Source: DASYAN01 sp034431765 | Lineage (GTDB): Bacteria; Chloroflexota; Ktedonobacteria; Ktedonobacterales; Ktedonobacteraceae | NCBI GenBank assembly: GCA_034431765.1 | Contig: DAOUDD010000187.1 | Location: 1-64,000 of the forward strand | Reading direction: 5' to 3' | DNA: 64,000 nucleotides | Made by a program: the position numbers and the translations under genes | The notes under the pieces: model-generated | The model's database searches: none | Told to the model about the DNA's origin: nothing | What the model saw: only the letters and a program-made list of their open reading frames with translations | Shown here: positions 44,001 to 52,944 of the stretch, piece by piece | Position numbering within the stretch: the stretch's first letter is position 1 | Layout of the letters: each line of letters starts with the position of its first letter

Positions 44001-44021
44001 AAAAGCTCCCGTTCACAATTT

Positions 44022-44056
44022 AGAGCGCTATCTAATCTTATTTGTGATAGCGCTCT
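44022..44056 (+). terminator. Hairpin without U-tract after asnB
   Basis: A perfect 11-bp inverted repeat (AGAGCGCTATC and GATAGCGCTCT) around a 13-base loop, 21 bases past the stop codon. No T-run follows. Confidence 0.6.
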
Positions 44057-44132
44057 GATGAGATGTAGAATACTGTGAGCGGGGAAATATGTTCGTTTCG
44101 CATATAGAGAATTTGAGGATGAGGATAATATC

Positions 44133-45080
44133 ATGAAGGCAGTACAATTTGCCCGACATGGCGACCCAGACGTTTTGCAGGTTCAACAGGTTGCGGACCC
44201 GACACCGGGGCCGAATGACGTGCTTATAGCGGTCAAAGCTACCACGGTCAATCGGCTCGATATCTTTCAGCGCAACGGGAGCCGACCCGTTAACGCACTG
44301 CCCTTTACGCCAGGATTGGAGGCAGCAGGAGAGGTGCTACAGGACAGCAACGGCTTCCGAGCTGGAGAACGTGTGTTGACAACACGAGCTGTTGGAGCCA
44401 AAGGCGGGGGTGGTTATGCCAGTGCCATCGCAGTTCCAGCAAGCGACTTGGCACGGATTCCTGAAGGTGTGAGCTTTGAAGAGGCAGTTGCCGCTGGTCT
44501 GGCGGCTTCGACAGCCTGGGCTAGCCTATTTGATCTTGGACGTTTGCAAGCGGGAGAACGTGTTTTGATCTGGGCGGGTTCCAGTGGCGTAGGCACAACT
44601 GCGATTCAACTGGCGAAGCATAGGGGTGCATGGGTTGCTACAACTGCCAGTTCTGCCGAGCGATCTGAAACGCTACGTAAGCTGGGAGCGGACTTGGTCA
44701 TTGACCATAAGACGCAGAATGTTGGCAAAACGCTTCAGGAAAACGGCGGCGTGAACCTGGTTGTCGAGCTGGTAGGTTCGAGCTTACAGAGCAGCCTGGA
44801 GGCCTGTGCACAGGAGGCACGTATCATTCTGGTTGGCAACCTTGGCGGCAAAGAGTCAACCGTCGATACACAGGCCTGGCGTCTCAAACGGGTCCAGGTC
44901 ATCGGCGGTGGTCAGTTACAAACAGCGGTTGCTAATGAGGAACAGGTGTTACGCCTGATCGCTGAAAAAGCCCTGACACCATTGATCGCCCGTACACTAC
45001 CAGTTGAGCAAGCAGCGGAAGCCCATCGCCAGCTTGAGGGCGGGGAACCTCAAGGAAAAATTGTGCTTGTGCACAAATAA
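44133..45080 (+). CDS. Medium-chain dehydrogenase/reductase (quinone oxidoreductase-like)
   Basis: 315 residues without a structural zinc loop. The GroES-like N-terminus has TPGPNDVLIAVKATTVNRLDIFQRNG. The NADPH-binding segment is WAGSSGVGTTAIQLAKHRGA with GADLVIDHKT. The C-terminus has GKIVLVHK. Zinc-free members reduce quinones or alkenals with NADPH. The substrate is unknown. It precedes an aminotransferase gene on the same strand. Confidence 0.9.
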   Translation: MKAVQFARHGDPDVLQVQQVADPTPGPNDVLIAVKATTVNRLDIFQRNGSRPVNALPFTPGLEAAGEVLQDSNGFRAGERVLTTRAVGAKGGGGYASAIAVPASDLARIPEGVSFEEAVAAGLAASTAWASLFDLGRLQAGERVLIWAGSSGVGTTAIQLAKHRGAWVATTASSAERSETLRKLGADLVIDHKTQNVGKTLQENGGVNLVVELVGSSLQSSLEACAQEARIILVGNLGGKESTVDTQAWRLKRVQVIGGGQLQTAVANEEQVLRLIAEKALTPLIARTLPVEQAAEAHRQLEGGEPQGKIVLVHK

Positions 45081-45204
45081 CATATGGAAGCAGAAACCGA
45101 CGATGTATTTCTGGTTGCAAGAGAGTAAAAGCACACGAGCAGTAAGATTGTCCTTATAGTCAAGCATACCTCCATAGGTACTTCGCAAAGGAGAATGAGC
45201 ACGC

Positions 45205-46323
45205 ATGCAGAGTTCGGTGAAGAGTGAGCAAATTTTATTTACACGTGGGGTTCCAGCGGTCGAAGCGCTGCCTAATACACTGCTGAGCGAGTGTATGCAG
45301 GCGGTGTTAGAGGGAGCTGATGGAAAAACTATTCTGCAATATGGTCATAATGGTGGCTACCTGCCTTTGCGCCAGATGTTACGTGAGCAATATGGAGTTG
45401 CGGTAGAACAGGTACTCGTTGGCAACGGATCGTTGCACTTACAGGATCTGCTTGCAGCCTTGCTGGTCAAAGCCGGTGATGCTGTTTTCGTTGAGCAACC
45501 AAGCTATGATCGCGCAATCAAGACCTTTCGTAGACGTGGAGCCAAAGTGCTGGGCATTCCTCTGGAGAGTGATGGCGTAGACTTGAACGCGCTGGAAAAA
45601 GCGCTGAAGCAGCAAACACCAGCCTTTATGTATGTGATTCCTGACTTTCAGAATCCCGCTGGTGTGACAACTTCTGCCGCAAAACGTCAGGCGCTAGTGG
45701 ATCTTGCTACCCATTATAACTTCTGGCTGGTGGAGGACATTCCCTATCGCACCCTGCGCTACAAGGGCGAGTCGTTACCACTTTTGCGTGATCTCAACAC
45801 AGAGCGAACTATTACCATCAGTTCGTACAGCAAGTTGATCAGCCCGGCTCTTCGCGTTGGCTATCTTGTTGGCCCACAAGATTTAGTAAAGTCATTGACG
45901 AAATTAGCTGAAGAGACAATCCTGGCACCTGTCTTGCCTACACAAGCAGCGGTCGTAGAGTTTCATAGACGTGGCTACTTCGCATCGAATCTTGAGCGCT
46001 TGAAACAGTTATACGCTCCACGGCTGCAAGCAATTGTGCATGCACTCAAGACCCAGTTACCGGATGTTCCATTTGCCGAACCGGAAGGTGGCTTCTTTGT
46101 CAGCGTAACGCTGCCAGAAAATGGGCACACGGAGAATATACTGGCACGTGCTAAAGAGGTGGGACTCGCGCTCACTGATGGACGCGACTTTTTTGCTGAT
46201 CCCCTGGCCACAAATGAAAAAACTCATCTCGGTGAACGCTTTGTGCGACTTCCCTTTTGCGCACTTACCCAGGAGCAGATAGAAGAAGGGGTAAAACGAC
46301 TGGGGCAATTAGTGAATGAGTAG
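45205..46323 (+). CDS. PLP-dependent aminotransferase, class I/II
   Basis: 372 residues. It follows the fold-type I pattern of the 2-aminoadipate/MocR-like group: ILQYGHNGGYLPLRQML, VLVGNGSLHLQDLLA, YVIPDFQNPAGVT, VEDIPYRTLRY and the PLP lysine in SSYSKLISPALRVGYL. It lacks the GntR DNA-binding domain of MocR regulators, so it is an enzyme. It probably acts on aromatic, adipate-type or branched-chain amino acids. AAGGAG lies upstream. Confidence 0.9.
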   Translation: MQSSVKSEQILFTRGVPAVEALPNTLLSECMQAVLEGADGKTILQYGHNGGYLPLRQMLREQYGVAVEQVLVGNGSLHLQDLLAALLVKAGDAVFVEQPSYDRAIKTFRRRGAKVLGIPLESDGVDLNALEKALKQQTPAFMYVIPDFQNPAGVTTSAAKRQALVDLATHYNFWLVEDIPYRTLRYKGESLPLLRDLNTERTITISSYSKLISPALRVGYLVGPQDLVKSLTKLAEETILAPVLPTQAAVVEFHRRGYFASNLERLKQLYAPRLQAIVHALKTQLPDVPFAEPEGGFFVSVTLPENGHTENILARAKEVGLALTDGRDFFADPLATNEKTHLGERFVRLPFCALTQEQIEEGVKRLGQLVNE

Positions 46324-46356
46324 TATATAATCGCATTGAGGTACTTTTAGAGCGAT

Positions 46357-46397
46357 TAGGAGGCATATAAGCACTAGCAGCGCTTATATGCCTCCTA
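46357..46397. terminator. 16-bp perfect hairpin between convergent genes
   Basis: TAGGAGGCATATAAGC and GCTTATATGCCTCCTA around a 9-base loop, between the aminotransferase (plus) and YihY (minus) genes. It is one of the strongest inverted repeats here, with no T-run on either side. Confidence 0.65.
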
Positions 46398-46429
46398 CGT
46401 GGATGCGGTGTTTACATGCTTAAATCATC

Positions 46430-47536
46430 TTATCGAGAACGCTCCTGACCCTTTTGATTCTCTCGACGATCCATATCATCCTTATGCTCCGGTACTGCCT
46501 GTTCGCGCTGCTCCTCTGGTGGCTTTTCATCCAGGCTGGTCTCTTTATGTACCATGGCGGCAAGATTATCAGGCGTTTTACGAATACCTTGCCCGAAGAA
46601 CGCATTGACTTCTGCGCCCAGGAGTAGAATGACGGCGAAGTAGTAGAAAAACGCGATCAGAATAATCGCGAAGCCTACTTGCCCAACGTAACCACCTAGA
46701 AAATGAGTTGCATACAGCGGGAAGAGCGTCAGGTAGACCAGCAAGGCAACAGCTCCAATTACGGAACCAAGCCAACTACTGCGAAACGATATTTTTTGGT
46801 TGGGCACGATAATGTAGATTGCCAGGAACATAAGCACTGCTACTAACAGGCTACCGAGTATGCCTAACACAGATACAAGGACCCCTCCACCTGGAATATT
46901 CTGTAAAAAGCCTTTATTAAGGAATGAGAAAAGAACAGCCGGTAAACTTGATGCTGCAACAATTAACGGTATAAGGACTGCAAACAAGACAATCATGCCG
47001 ATTGCCATGATATTCTGTTGCAGGAACTTGCGAGGTGGTCGATGATAAATCAGATCGAAACAGTTCTCCATCATAACAAAAAGACGCGAGCCAGCAACTA
47101 TAGCCAGAACAATAGCGATAATTCCTAAGGGGCCAGATACATTTGCTAAACGCTGAAAAATGGCTTGAATGACCTCATTTGAAACCTGTTGCTGACCTGG
47201 CAGGGCACCCTTCAATCCATTAATCAAAGCAGTGCGACTTGCCTCACCCAGGCCGCCCAAAACCAGACCAAAGATGGATAACAGAGCGACTGCGATAGGT
47301 AACATTGCCATCAAGAAACTGTACGCCAGTGCTCCCGCCTGCAAGTTCATTGTCCAATCGTTAGAGAACTTGGTAAAGAATTCACGGATCGGGTTGATTC
47401 CCTTCTGCACAACGGGTGAATTCTCAAGCTGTTGTGCAGTCTCGGATGACTTGAGCGCTTGCATTGATTGCTCGATAGGATTTTTCTGCTGAGTCTTTTG
47501 CTCGTTTTGAGGTGCATCTTGCTTACGAGTAGCCAT
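46430..47536 (-). CDS. YihY/virulence factor BrkB family membrane protein
   Basis: 368 residues from MATRKQD; the ATG at 47536 has GAGGAGAGAG upstream. A hydrophilic 60-residue start precedes six membrane helices. Family signatures are LAYSFLMAMLPIAVALLSI, GSRLFVMMENCFDLIYHRPPR and the final FFYYFAVILLLGAEVNAFFG. The tail is charged (EEQREQAVPEHKDDMDRR). The family was once called RNase BN but is now regarded as a membrane transporter-like group of uncertain role. Confidence 0.92.
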   Translation of the reverse strand: MATRKQDAPQNEQKTQQKNPIEQSMQALKSSETAQQLENSPVVQKGINPIREFFTKFSNDWTMNLQAGALAYSFLMAMLPIAVALLSIFGLVLGGLGEASRTALINGLKGALPGQQQVSNEVIQAIFQRLANVSGPLGIIAIVLAIVAGSRLFVMMENCFDLIYHRPPRKFLQQNIMAIGMIVLFAVLIPLIVAASSLPAVLFSFLNKGFLQNIPGGGVLVSVLGILGSLLVAVLMFLAIYIIVPNQKISFRSSWLGSVIGAVALLVYLTLFPLYATHFLGGYVGQVGFAIILIAFFYYFAVILLLGAEVNAFFGQGIRKTPDNLAAMVHKETSLDEKPPEEQREQAVPEHKDDMDRRENQKGQERSR

Positions 47537-47557
47537 TGCTCTCTCCTCAAGAAACAT

Positions 47558-47575
47558 GCCCGGCTAAAACCGGGC
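47558..47575 (-). terminator. Short GC-rich hairpin between the Gln-rich gene and yihY
   Basis: GCCCGG and CCGGGC around a 6-base loop, located between the stop of the Gln-rich gene and the ribosome site of yihY. Transcribed from the minus strand it may partly end the upstream transcript. Confidence 0.45.
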
Positions 47576-47622
47576 ACGCTCTACACAAACGCTTTTTTCA
47601 GTTAGACCAAACTCTACAAAGT

Positions 47623-48108
47623 TTAGAGTAAACCACCGCCGCCGCCAAGAGAGCCACCACCACTACCATCTCCACTCAGAAAATGTTTGGCAGCAAGAGC
47701 AGCAAGGCCAGCTACAGCTAACTTCGCGCCCGTGCTTCCGAGAGGACCACCAGGACCCATGATCTGATGCAGAACATCGGGTTGCTGTTGCTGAGCGTAG
47801 CCAGTAAGCCGAGCTGCATCTTGAGGTGACATGCTATACGGATCAGTGTTCTGAATACCTGCCTGACGAGGATCAATACCACGTTGACTTAACGCGCCCA
47901 TCAATCCCTGGAGTAAGCCACCGCGTTGTTCCTGTGGCATCTGTTGATAGTACTGCTCATGTACCCGCTGAAATGCATCTGGAGATGCATTCTGTGCAAA
48001 CTGATTGTAACTTTGATACGCCTGCTGCTCAGGAATCTGGTCATACGTTCCTTGATCCCAGGCATTTGCATGCTGCTGATACATTTGTTGATTATTCGGA
48101 TCAAACAT
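47623..48108 (-). CDS. Gln-rich hypothetical protein with Gly-rich C-terminus
   Basis: 161 residues from MFDPNNQQMYQQH; the ATG at 48108 is chosen, six codons inside the longest frame. A Gln/Tyr-rich part contains SPDAFQRVHEQYYQQMPQEQR, which resembles a repeat found in cyanobacterial and Chloroflexota hypothetical proteins. It then has a hydrophobic Ala/Leu stretch (KLAVAGLAALAAKHFL) and a Gly-rich end. It might associate with membranes or assemble. No function is known. It lies upstream of yihY on the same strand. Confidence 0.75.
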   Translation of the reverse strand: MFDPNNQQMYQQHANAWDQGTYDQIPEQQAYQSYNQFAQNASPDAFQRVHEQYYQQMPQEQRGGLLQGLMGALSQRGIDPRQAGIQNTDPYSMSPQDAARLTGYAQQQQPDVLHQIMGPGGPLGSTGAKLAVAGLAALAAKHFLSGDGSGGGSLGGGGGLL

Positions 48109-48511
48109 ACTACACGTCCCTTTCACTTGTATCTAAACGACAGGTATCTCCAAGAATAAGATGCTCTTATGAGATGAACCCCCTCTACAATTGCTTATTT
48201 TCCTGCTCATCTCTGGCTTCCTTTGTAGTACGATACGATTTCTTAAATGGATGCACTGACCATTACCCCTGGCTCAATGGTACGAGCATTCAGGTTGTAG
48301 AGACTTTGCTCCGAAACCAGACAGGGAAAGTGACATTGGAAAGAGATGTCATAGCACTGGCACTATAGTCTTCACCCTATTCTTTTTATCTACCAGCCCT
48401 ACCGAACATGACAAATTCTTTACCAGTACAACAATTTTGTTGTGACAGTCCAATGATATAAAGATTAGTGATATAAGTTTCTTCGCTAACTGCGATAAGT
48501 GAGGACCAAAT
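48109..48511. other. Divergent intergenic region before the surface gene block
   Basis: About 400 bp between the Gln-rich gene (minus) and the flavoprotein gene (plus). It should contain both promoters. No clear boxes or RNA gene are seen. Confidence 0.35.
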
Positions 48512-49675
48512 ATGTTGCAAGAAACACCTACTGTCGTGATTGGGGCCGGGCCATATGGACTTTCAGCAGCCGCCCATCTTCGTGCACGTGGTATTCCAAC
48601 GCTGATCTTTGGCAAACCTATGAGCTTCTGGAGCGATATGCCAGATGGAATGTATTTAAAATCAGTTTTAAGTGCATCTTCGCTCTCTGACCCAACAGGA
48701 AAATATACAATTTATAACTTCTTTAAGGCGACAAATACAGCTCAGCAAGAACCAGTACCACTTCCTGTTTTTATTCAATATGGCCTGTGGTTTCAACAGA
48801 ATGTTGTTCCCGATGTTGATCCAACACTGGTAAGATCAGTAGTACCCGATAGCAAGGGATTCAGCGTTGAGTTAGAGAATGGACGAATGATCAAGGCAGG
48901 GCGTGTCATTGTCTCTCCGGGTATTGCAAACTTTGCCTATCTGCCAGATTTTGCGCTCACCCTCCCTATTCAGCTCGTCTCTCATACACAGGATCATAAA
49001 GATTTTTCGGAGTTTCAAGGGCGTCGTGTTGTAGTTATCGGAGGTGGGCAGAGCGGCTTGCAAACGGCAGCATTTCTCAACGAGGTTGGTGCCGAGACCG
49101 AGCTGATTGTGCGCAAATCGGTGATCTGGATCAATCGCAAGCTCTATCGTCACGTTGGTCCGATCAAACATCTCTTCTACCCTCCCAGCGATGTTGGTCC
49201 TCCAGGAATTAACTGGCTGATTGCCTTTCCACAGTTATACAGATGTTTCTCTGACGACTTCCGAGAGAAAGTACATCGACGTGCTATTCGCCCATCCGGT
49301 GCACAGTGGTTGCGGAATCGTGTTGAGAACGTGGTTAGAACAACCGAATATACAGAGATTACAAGCGCCCAGGCAAAAGGAAATGTCCTCCATCTCACAT
49401 TAAGTGATGGTACAACACGCGAGGTTGATCACTTAATTCTTGGAACCGGTTATCGGGCGAGTGTCGATAAGTTGCCATTTTTAGATGTACAGCTTACAAA
49501 ACAGATCCAGGTACGTCATGGACATCCCGTATTGAATAGTTTCTTTGAGTCTTCTGTACCCAAACTTCACTTTATTGGAGCACTGGCTGGTGATTCTTTT
49601 GGCCCCATTTGTCGCTTTGTTTCGGGAGCAAAAGCTTCCGCTCAGCAGGTTGCTCGCGCCGCTAGCAGCAACTAG
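48512..49675 (+). CDS. FAD/NAD(P)-dependent oxidoreductase
   Basis: 387 residues. A dinucleotide-binding start (VVIGAGPYGLSAAAHLRARG) and a second one in the middle (VVVIGGGQSGLQTAAFLNEVG) show the two-domain flavin monooxygenase-like plan (Pyr_redox_3). The LILGTGYRASVDKLPFL motif is typical, and the C-terminal FIGALAGDSFGPICRFVSG completes the FAD site. It may hydroxylate or oxidise a small substrate. It opens a co-oriented run with an ATP-grasp ligase, flippase and acetyltransferase, 20 bp apart, so a joint pathway is likely. Confidence 0.88.
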   Translation: MLQETPTVVIGAGPYGLSAAAHLRARGIPTLIFGKPMSFWSDMPDGMYLKSVLSASSLSDPTGKYTIYNFFKATNTAQQEPVPLPVFIQYGLWFQQNVVPDVDPTLVRSVVPDSKGFSVELENGRMIKAGRVIVSPGIANFAYLPDFALTLPIQLVSHTQDHKDFSEFQGRRVVVIGGGQSGLQTAAFLNEVGAETELIVRKSVIWINRKLYRHVGPIKHLFYPPSDVGPPGINWLIAFPQLYRCFSDDFREKVHRRAIRPSGAQWLRNRVENVVRTTEYTEITSAQAKGNVLHLTLSDGTTREVDHLILGTGYRASVDKLPFLDVQLTKQIQVRHGHPVLNSFFESSVPKLHFIGALAGDSFGPICRFVSGAKASAQQVARAASSN

Positions 49676-49695
49676 AAAGAACGAGGGGCAAGACT

Positions 49696-50913
49696 ATGCC
49701 TCAACAAAGTGACCGACCAGGTGTTATCGTGCTTGGAAGCGACTTCAAGGCCCTCGGAATTGTACGTAGCCTGGGAAGGCGTGCAATTCCGTGTATTCTT
49801 GTTGATACGCTCCCACGCTCGGCCTGGTTTTCCCGCTACATCACGCGACGTTTCAAGTGGAATGACACCTTTGCAAGCGAGAAATTCCCTTTATTTCTCC
49901 AGGAAATTCAGAAAAAGTATCATCTAGACGGTTGGATCCTTTTTCCAACGCAGGATGACACGGTAGAGAGCGTGGCGCGCAACGCGGCGCAGCTTGCGGT
50001 ACATTACCGGCTAGCCACGCCTGACTGGAATATTGTGCGCTGGGCAAGTGATAAACGACTCACCTACCGCATGGCTCAAGAGGTGGATGTCCCCTATCCT
50101 CAGACATGGCATCCTGCTAACATTGCTGAATTACAGCAGCTTGATATTCGCTTCCCTGTCATTCTCAAACCTGCACTATCTATTCACTTGCAGCATGCTT
50201 TACGCGTGAAGGCACTTCCTGCGAACACGATGGATGAACTACTGAAGCACTATCGCTTCATCAGCACTATTATTTCACCACAGGAGATTCTGATACAGGA
50301 AATTATTCCAGGTCATGGAGAAACACAATATTCGGTTGGTGCCTTCTGTAAGCAAGGGCAGGTACTTCTGAGCATGACTGCACGCAGGACACGGCAATAC
50401 CCTATTGATTATGGATTGGGAAGCAGTTTTGTCGAGGCTGTAGAGGTGCCGCATATACGTGGCCTGGCAGAGAAATTGCTGTGCGTGATGGGCATCACAG
50501 GAATGGTAGAAGTCGAGTTTAAATACGACGAACGCGACAAAAAGTATAAGTTGCTAGACATCAATGTGCGCCCGTGGGGATGGCATACGCTGTGTATAGC
50601 CTGTGGGCTTGATCTGCCCTATATCCAGTATTGTGACATTCTCGATCAACCGCAGCATAAGCTTATGCACGTTAAACCTCGTTATGGTATCCGTTGGCGA
50701 CGATTCATCACCGATATTCCGGCAGGCATTCAGGAGATCCGTGCAGGTATCATCACTCCGTTAGCTTATTGGTGCTCGCTATTTGGCCGCACAACCTTCT
50801 CGGTCTTTGACTGGCATGATCCATTTCCTGTATTTGGAGATCTTGCAGTAACGGGTTCTCGATTTCTTAAAATGGCGTATAGGAGGCTCCATCTACATGG
50901 CAGGCACAAGTAA
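49696..50913 (+). CDS. ATP-grasp domain carboxylate ligase-like protein
   Basis: 405 residues. The N-terminus (VIVLGSDFKALGIVRSLGRRAIPCILVD) is the pre-ATP-grasp fold. The ATP-grasp core follows, with FPVILKPALS, EILIQEIIPGHGETQYSVG, and metal ligands in MVEVEFKYDERDKKYKLLDINVRPWG. Such enzymes join a carboxylate to an amine or other nucleophile through an acyl-phosphate. The last 100 residues are less conserved. GAGGGG precedes the ATG. The gene overlaps the flippase start by 17 bases. The substrate is unknown; an amino-acid decoration of a glycan is plausible. Confidence 0.85.
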   Translation: MPQQSDRPGVIVLGSDFKALGIVRSLGRRAIPCILVDTLPRSAWFSRYITRRFKWNDTFASEKFPLFLQEIQKKYHLDGWILFPTQDDTVESVARNAAQLAVHYRLATPDWNIVRWASDKRLTYRMAQEVDVPYPQTWHPANIAELQQLDIRFPVILKPALSIHLQHALRVKALPANTMDELLKHYRFISTIISPQEILIQEIIPGHGETQYSVGAFCKQGQVLLSMTARRTRQYPIDYGLGSSFVEAVEVPHIRGLAEKLLCVMGITGMVEVEFKYDERDKKYKLLDINVRPWGWHTLCIACGLDLPYIQYCDILDQPQHKLMHVKPRYGIRWRRFITDIPAGIQEIRAGIITPLAYWCSLFGRTTFSVFDWHDPFPVFGDLAVTGSRFLKMAYRRLHLHGRHK

Positions 50914-52390
50914 GCTGCGCAGAGTTGTAAGCAATACTGTTATCTCGCTCGTAGGGCAAACGGTAACATGGAGTTCAACGCTAATCCTTACAATAGCATA
51001 TGGACGCTTTCTCGGTGATGCCAAGTTTGGAGAACTTTACTTCGCACTTACTTTCGTTATGCTGGTTGGCTTTCCTGTCGAAAGTGGCTTCAACCAGCAG
51101 CTTACGCGTGATATCGCGCAACAGCCAGAGAAAGCGCTCACCTATCTCTCGAATACACTGGTTATCAAGGGAGTGCTCTGGTGTGGACTCTATGGGTGCG
51201 TCCTCTTGCTAACGTGTCTGCTGAATTACACATCCGAAGTGCAGATACTCGTAGTCATATGTGGCATTACACTACTCAGTGGCTCGATTGCTAACACCTT
51301 CGGATCACTGCATAATGCGTTTGAGAGCGTTATTTTTCCTGTGGTTGGCACAATTCTTGAGAAGGGCCTCTCGGCGGCACTCGGATTTGTCCTGCTGAAG
51401 TTTGGAGCAAGTGTTGAAGTTATGGCACTGGTGCTTCTGGGTGGGTCTCTGGTTAACGCGCTGTGGCAAGGGCTATGGTTTTTTCGTCGTGTTGGGATGC
51501 ACCTGCATATCGAGCGAAGTTCGATGTTGGAGCTATTACGCTCTAGCATTCCTTTTCTTACCTATGGCGTCCTGGGTGTCATCTACTACCGCCTCGACAC
51601 CATACTGCTCTCTTTGATGACAAGCACAACGGTTGTCGGCTGGTATGGCGCGGGCTATCGCATCTTCGATACGCTTATCTTTCTGCCAAGTCTGGTGATT
51701 AGCGCAATTGTCTATCCTGTGCTCTCTCAACTCTCATTAGGTCAGGATAGGCAGCTACGTGTGGCGATAGAGAAGTCGCTGAACTTCTTGCTCTTCTGTA
51801 GTTTGCCTATTGCAACAATGCTCATTGTTGTTGCCCCCGCCATCATTGGAGTGCTCTATCATCGTCCTGAGTTTGCCCATACGTTTCCGGTCTTACAGTT
51901 CCTGGCACCAGGGCTGGTCTTTCTCTATGTGAACAGTGTTCTTGCATCAACCATTATGAGTACGCGGCGTGAGAAAGGCATTACTGTTATGGCGGGGATT
52001 GCATTGCTGTTTAATCTTGGCCTTAACCTGATACTCATTCCTCAGTACTACCATGTTGGAGCAGCTATTGCTACAACAGCGACAGAGTTGCTACTGTTAG
52101 GTCTCTCATTGCTCTTTATTCCTAGAAGCCTACAACCGACGAGAAGTCTTCTTGTAGGCCTCAAACTATTGCTCTCCTGTGGGGCAATGGCACTGGTAAC
52201 GATACCGCTGCAACAATTGAACATTCTCATTATTCTACCTACTGCCGCTGTAGTCTATCTGATCAGTGTCTTTCTGCTTGGAGCTATCCCGCGTGAGGAT
52301 ATACAGGCACTTTATAAAGCGGTTCGCAAGAAGGCCAATGTCCCGCCAATGGAGCAAGAAAGGCTTGAGCCGGAGGTAACGCTCTCATGA
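50897..52390 (+). CDS. Oligosaccharide flippase (Wzx/MVF superfamily)
   Basis: 497 residues with about 12-14 membrane helices. The first (SLVGQTVTWSSTLILTIAYGRFLGDAKFGELYFALTF) is typical of polysaccharide biosynthesis proteins, and a VIYYRLDTILLSLM motif occurs near residue 225. It moves polyprenyl-linked oligosaccharides across the membrane. The start lies inside the ATP-grasp gene behind GGAGG. The stop overlaps the acetyltransferase start in an ATGA, indicating translational coupling. Confidence 0.9.
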   Translation: MAGTSKLRRVVSNTVISLVGQTVTWSSTLILTIAYGRFLGDAKFGELYFALTFVMLVGFPVESGFNQQLTRDIAQQPEKALTYLSNTLVIKGVLWCGLYGCVLLLTCLLNYTSEVQILVVICGITLLSGSIANTFGSLHNAFESVIFPVVGTILEKGLSAALGFVLLKFGASVEVMALVLLGGSLVNALWQGLWFFRRVGMHLHIERSSMLELLRSSIPFLTYGVLGVIYYRLDTILLSLMTSTTVVGWYGAGYRIFDTLIFLPSLVISAIVYPVLSQLSLGQDRQLRVAIEKSLNFLLFCSLPIATMLIVVAPAIIGVLYHRPEFAHTFPVLQFLAPGLVFLYVNSVLASTIMSTRREKGITVMAGIALLFNLGLNLILIPQYYHVGAAIATTATELLLLGLSLLFIPRSLQPTRSLLVGLKLLLSCGAMALVTIPLQQLNILIILPTAAVVYLISVFLLGAIPREDIQALYKAVRKKANVPPMEQERLEPEVTLS

Positions 52391-52941
52391 AGCACTTTCT
52401 CGCAGCGCTACTTCGCTACGTGACAAATCATATTATCTGCCATATCCCCTTCTACACTATACGGCATGGCTGGTATCGGCATATTCTGGGTTGGTCAATT
52501 GGTCCACACACAGTGATTCTGATGGGGCAGCGCGTTCAGATGGGTGGTATTCGGAGTGATGGAAAAAAGACTATCATCGGAGATGATACGGTGATCAATG
52601 CAGACTGCTTGCTGTATACAACGGGAGGACTGATTATTGGAAGTCATGTCAGCGTATCAGCGGGTGTCTGGCTTGTCACGGGCACGCACGATATTAACCA
52701 CCCTCAGTTTCCCGACAATTATAAGCCCATCGTGATCGAGGATTATGTCTGGATAGGTATGCGCGCAACTATTCTTGGTGGTGTCACGCTTGGTAAGGGC
52801 TGTGTCGTTATGGCAGGAGCAGTTGTCTCACGTGACGTTCCCCCTTTCAGCGTTGTTGGGGGCGTACCCGCACGGATTATTCGTCAGCGTGAACTGCAAG
52901 CCCCAAACTATACACTGGATTTTCACCCTCTCTTTGAGTAG
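52387..52941 (+). CDS. Hexapeptide-repeat (LbH) acyltransferase
   Basis: 184 residues. The left-handed beta-helix is visible in TIIGDDTVINADCLLYTTGGLIIGSHVSVSAGVWLVTGTHDI, and the active-site His is in TGTHDINHP. The end has VWIGMRATILGGVTLGKGCVV and GGVPARIIRQR. It resembles the maltose O-acetyltransferase/WcaF group. It probably acetylates the surface glycan or its precursor. It is coupled to the flippase by an ATGA overlap. Confidence 0.92.
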   Translation: MKHFLAALLRYVTNHIICHIPFYTIRHGWYRHILGWSIGPHTVILMGQRVQMGGIRSDGKKTIIGDDTVINADCLLYTTGGLIIGSHVSVSAGVWLVTGTHDINHPQFPDNYKPIVIEDYVWIGMRATILGGVTLGKGCVVMAGAVVSRDVPPFSVVGGVPARIIRQRELQAPNYTLDFHPLFE

Positions 52942-52944
52942 TAT

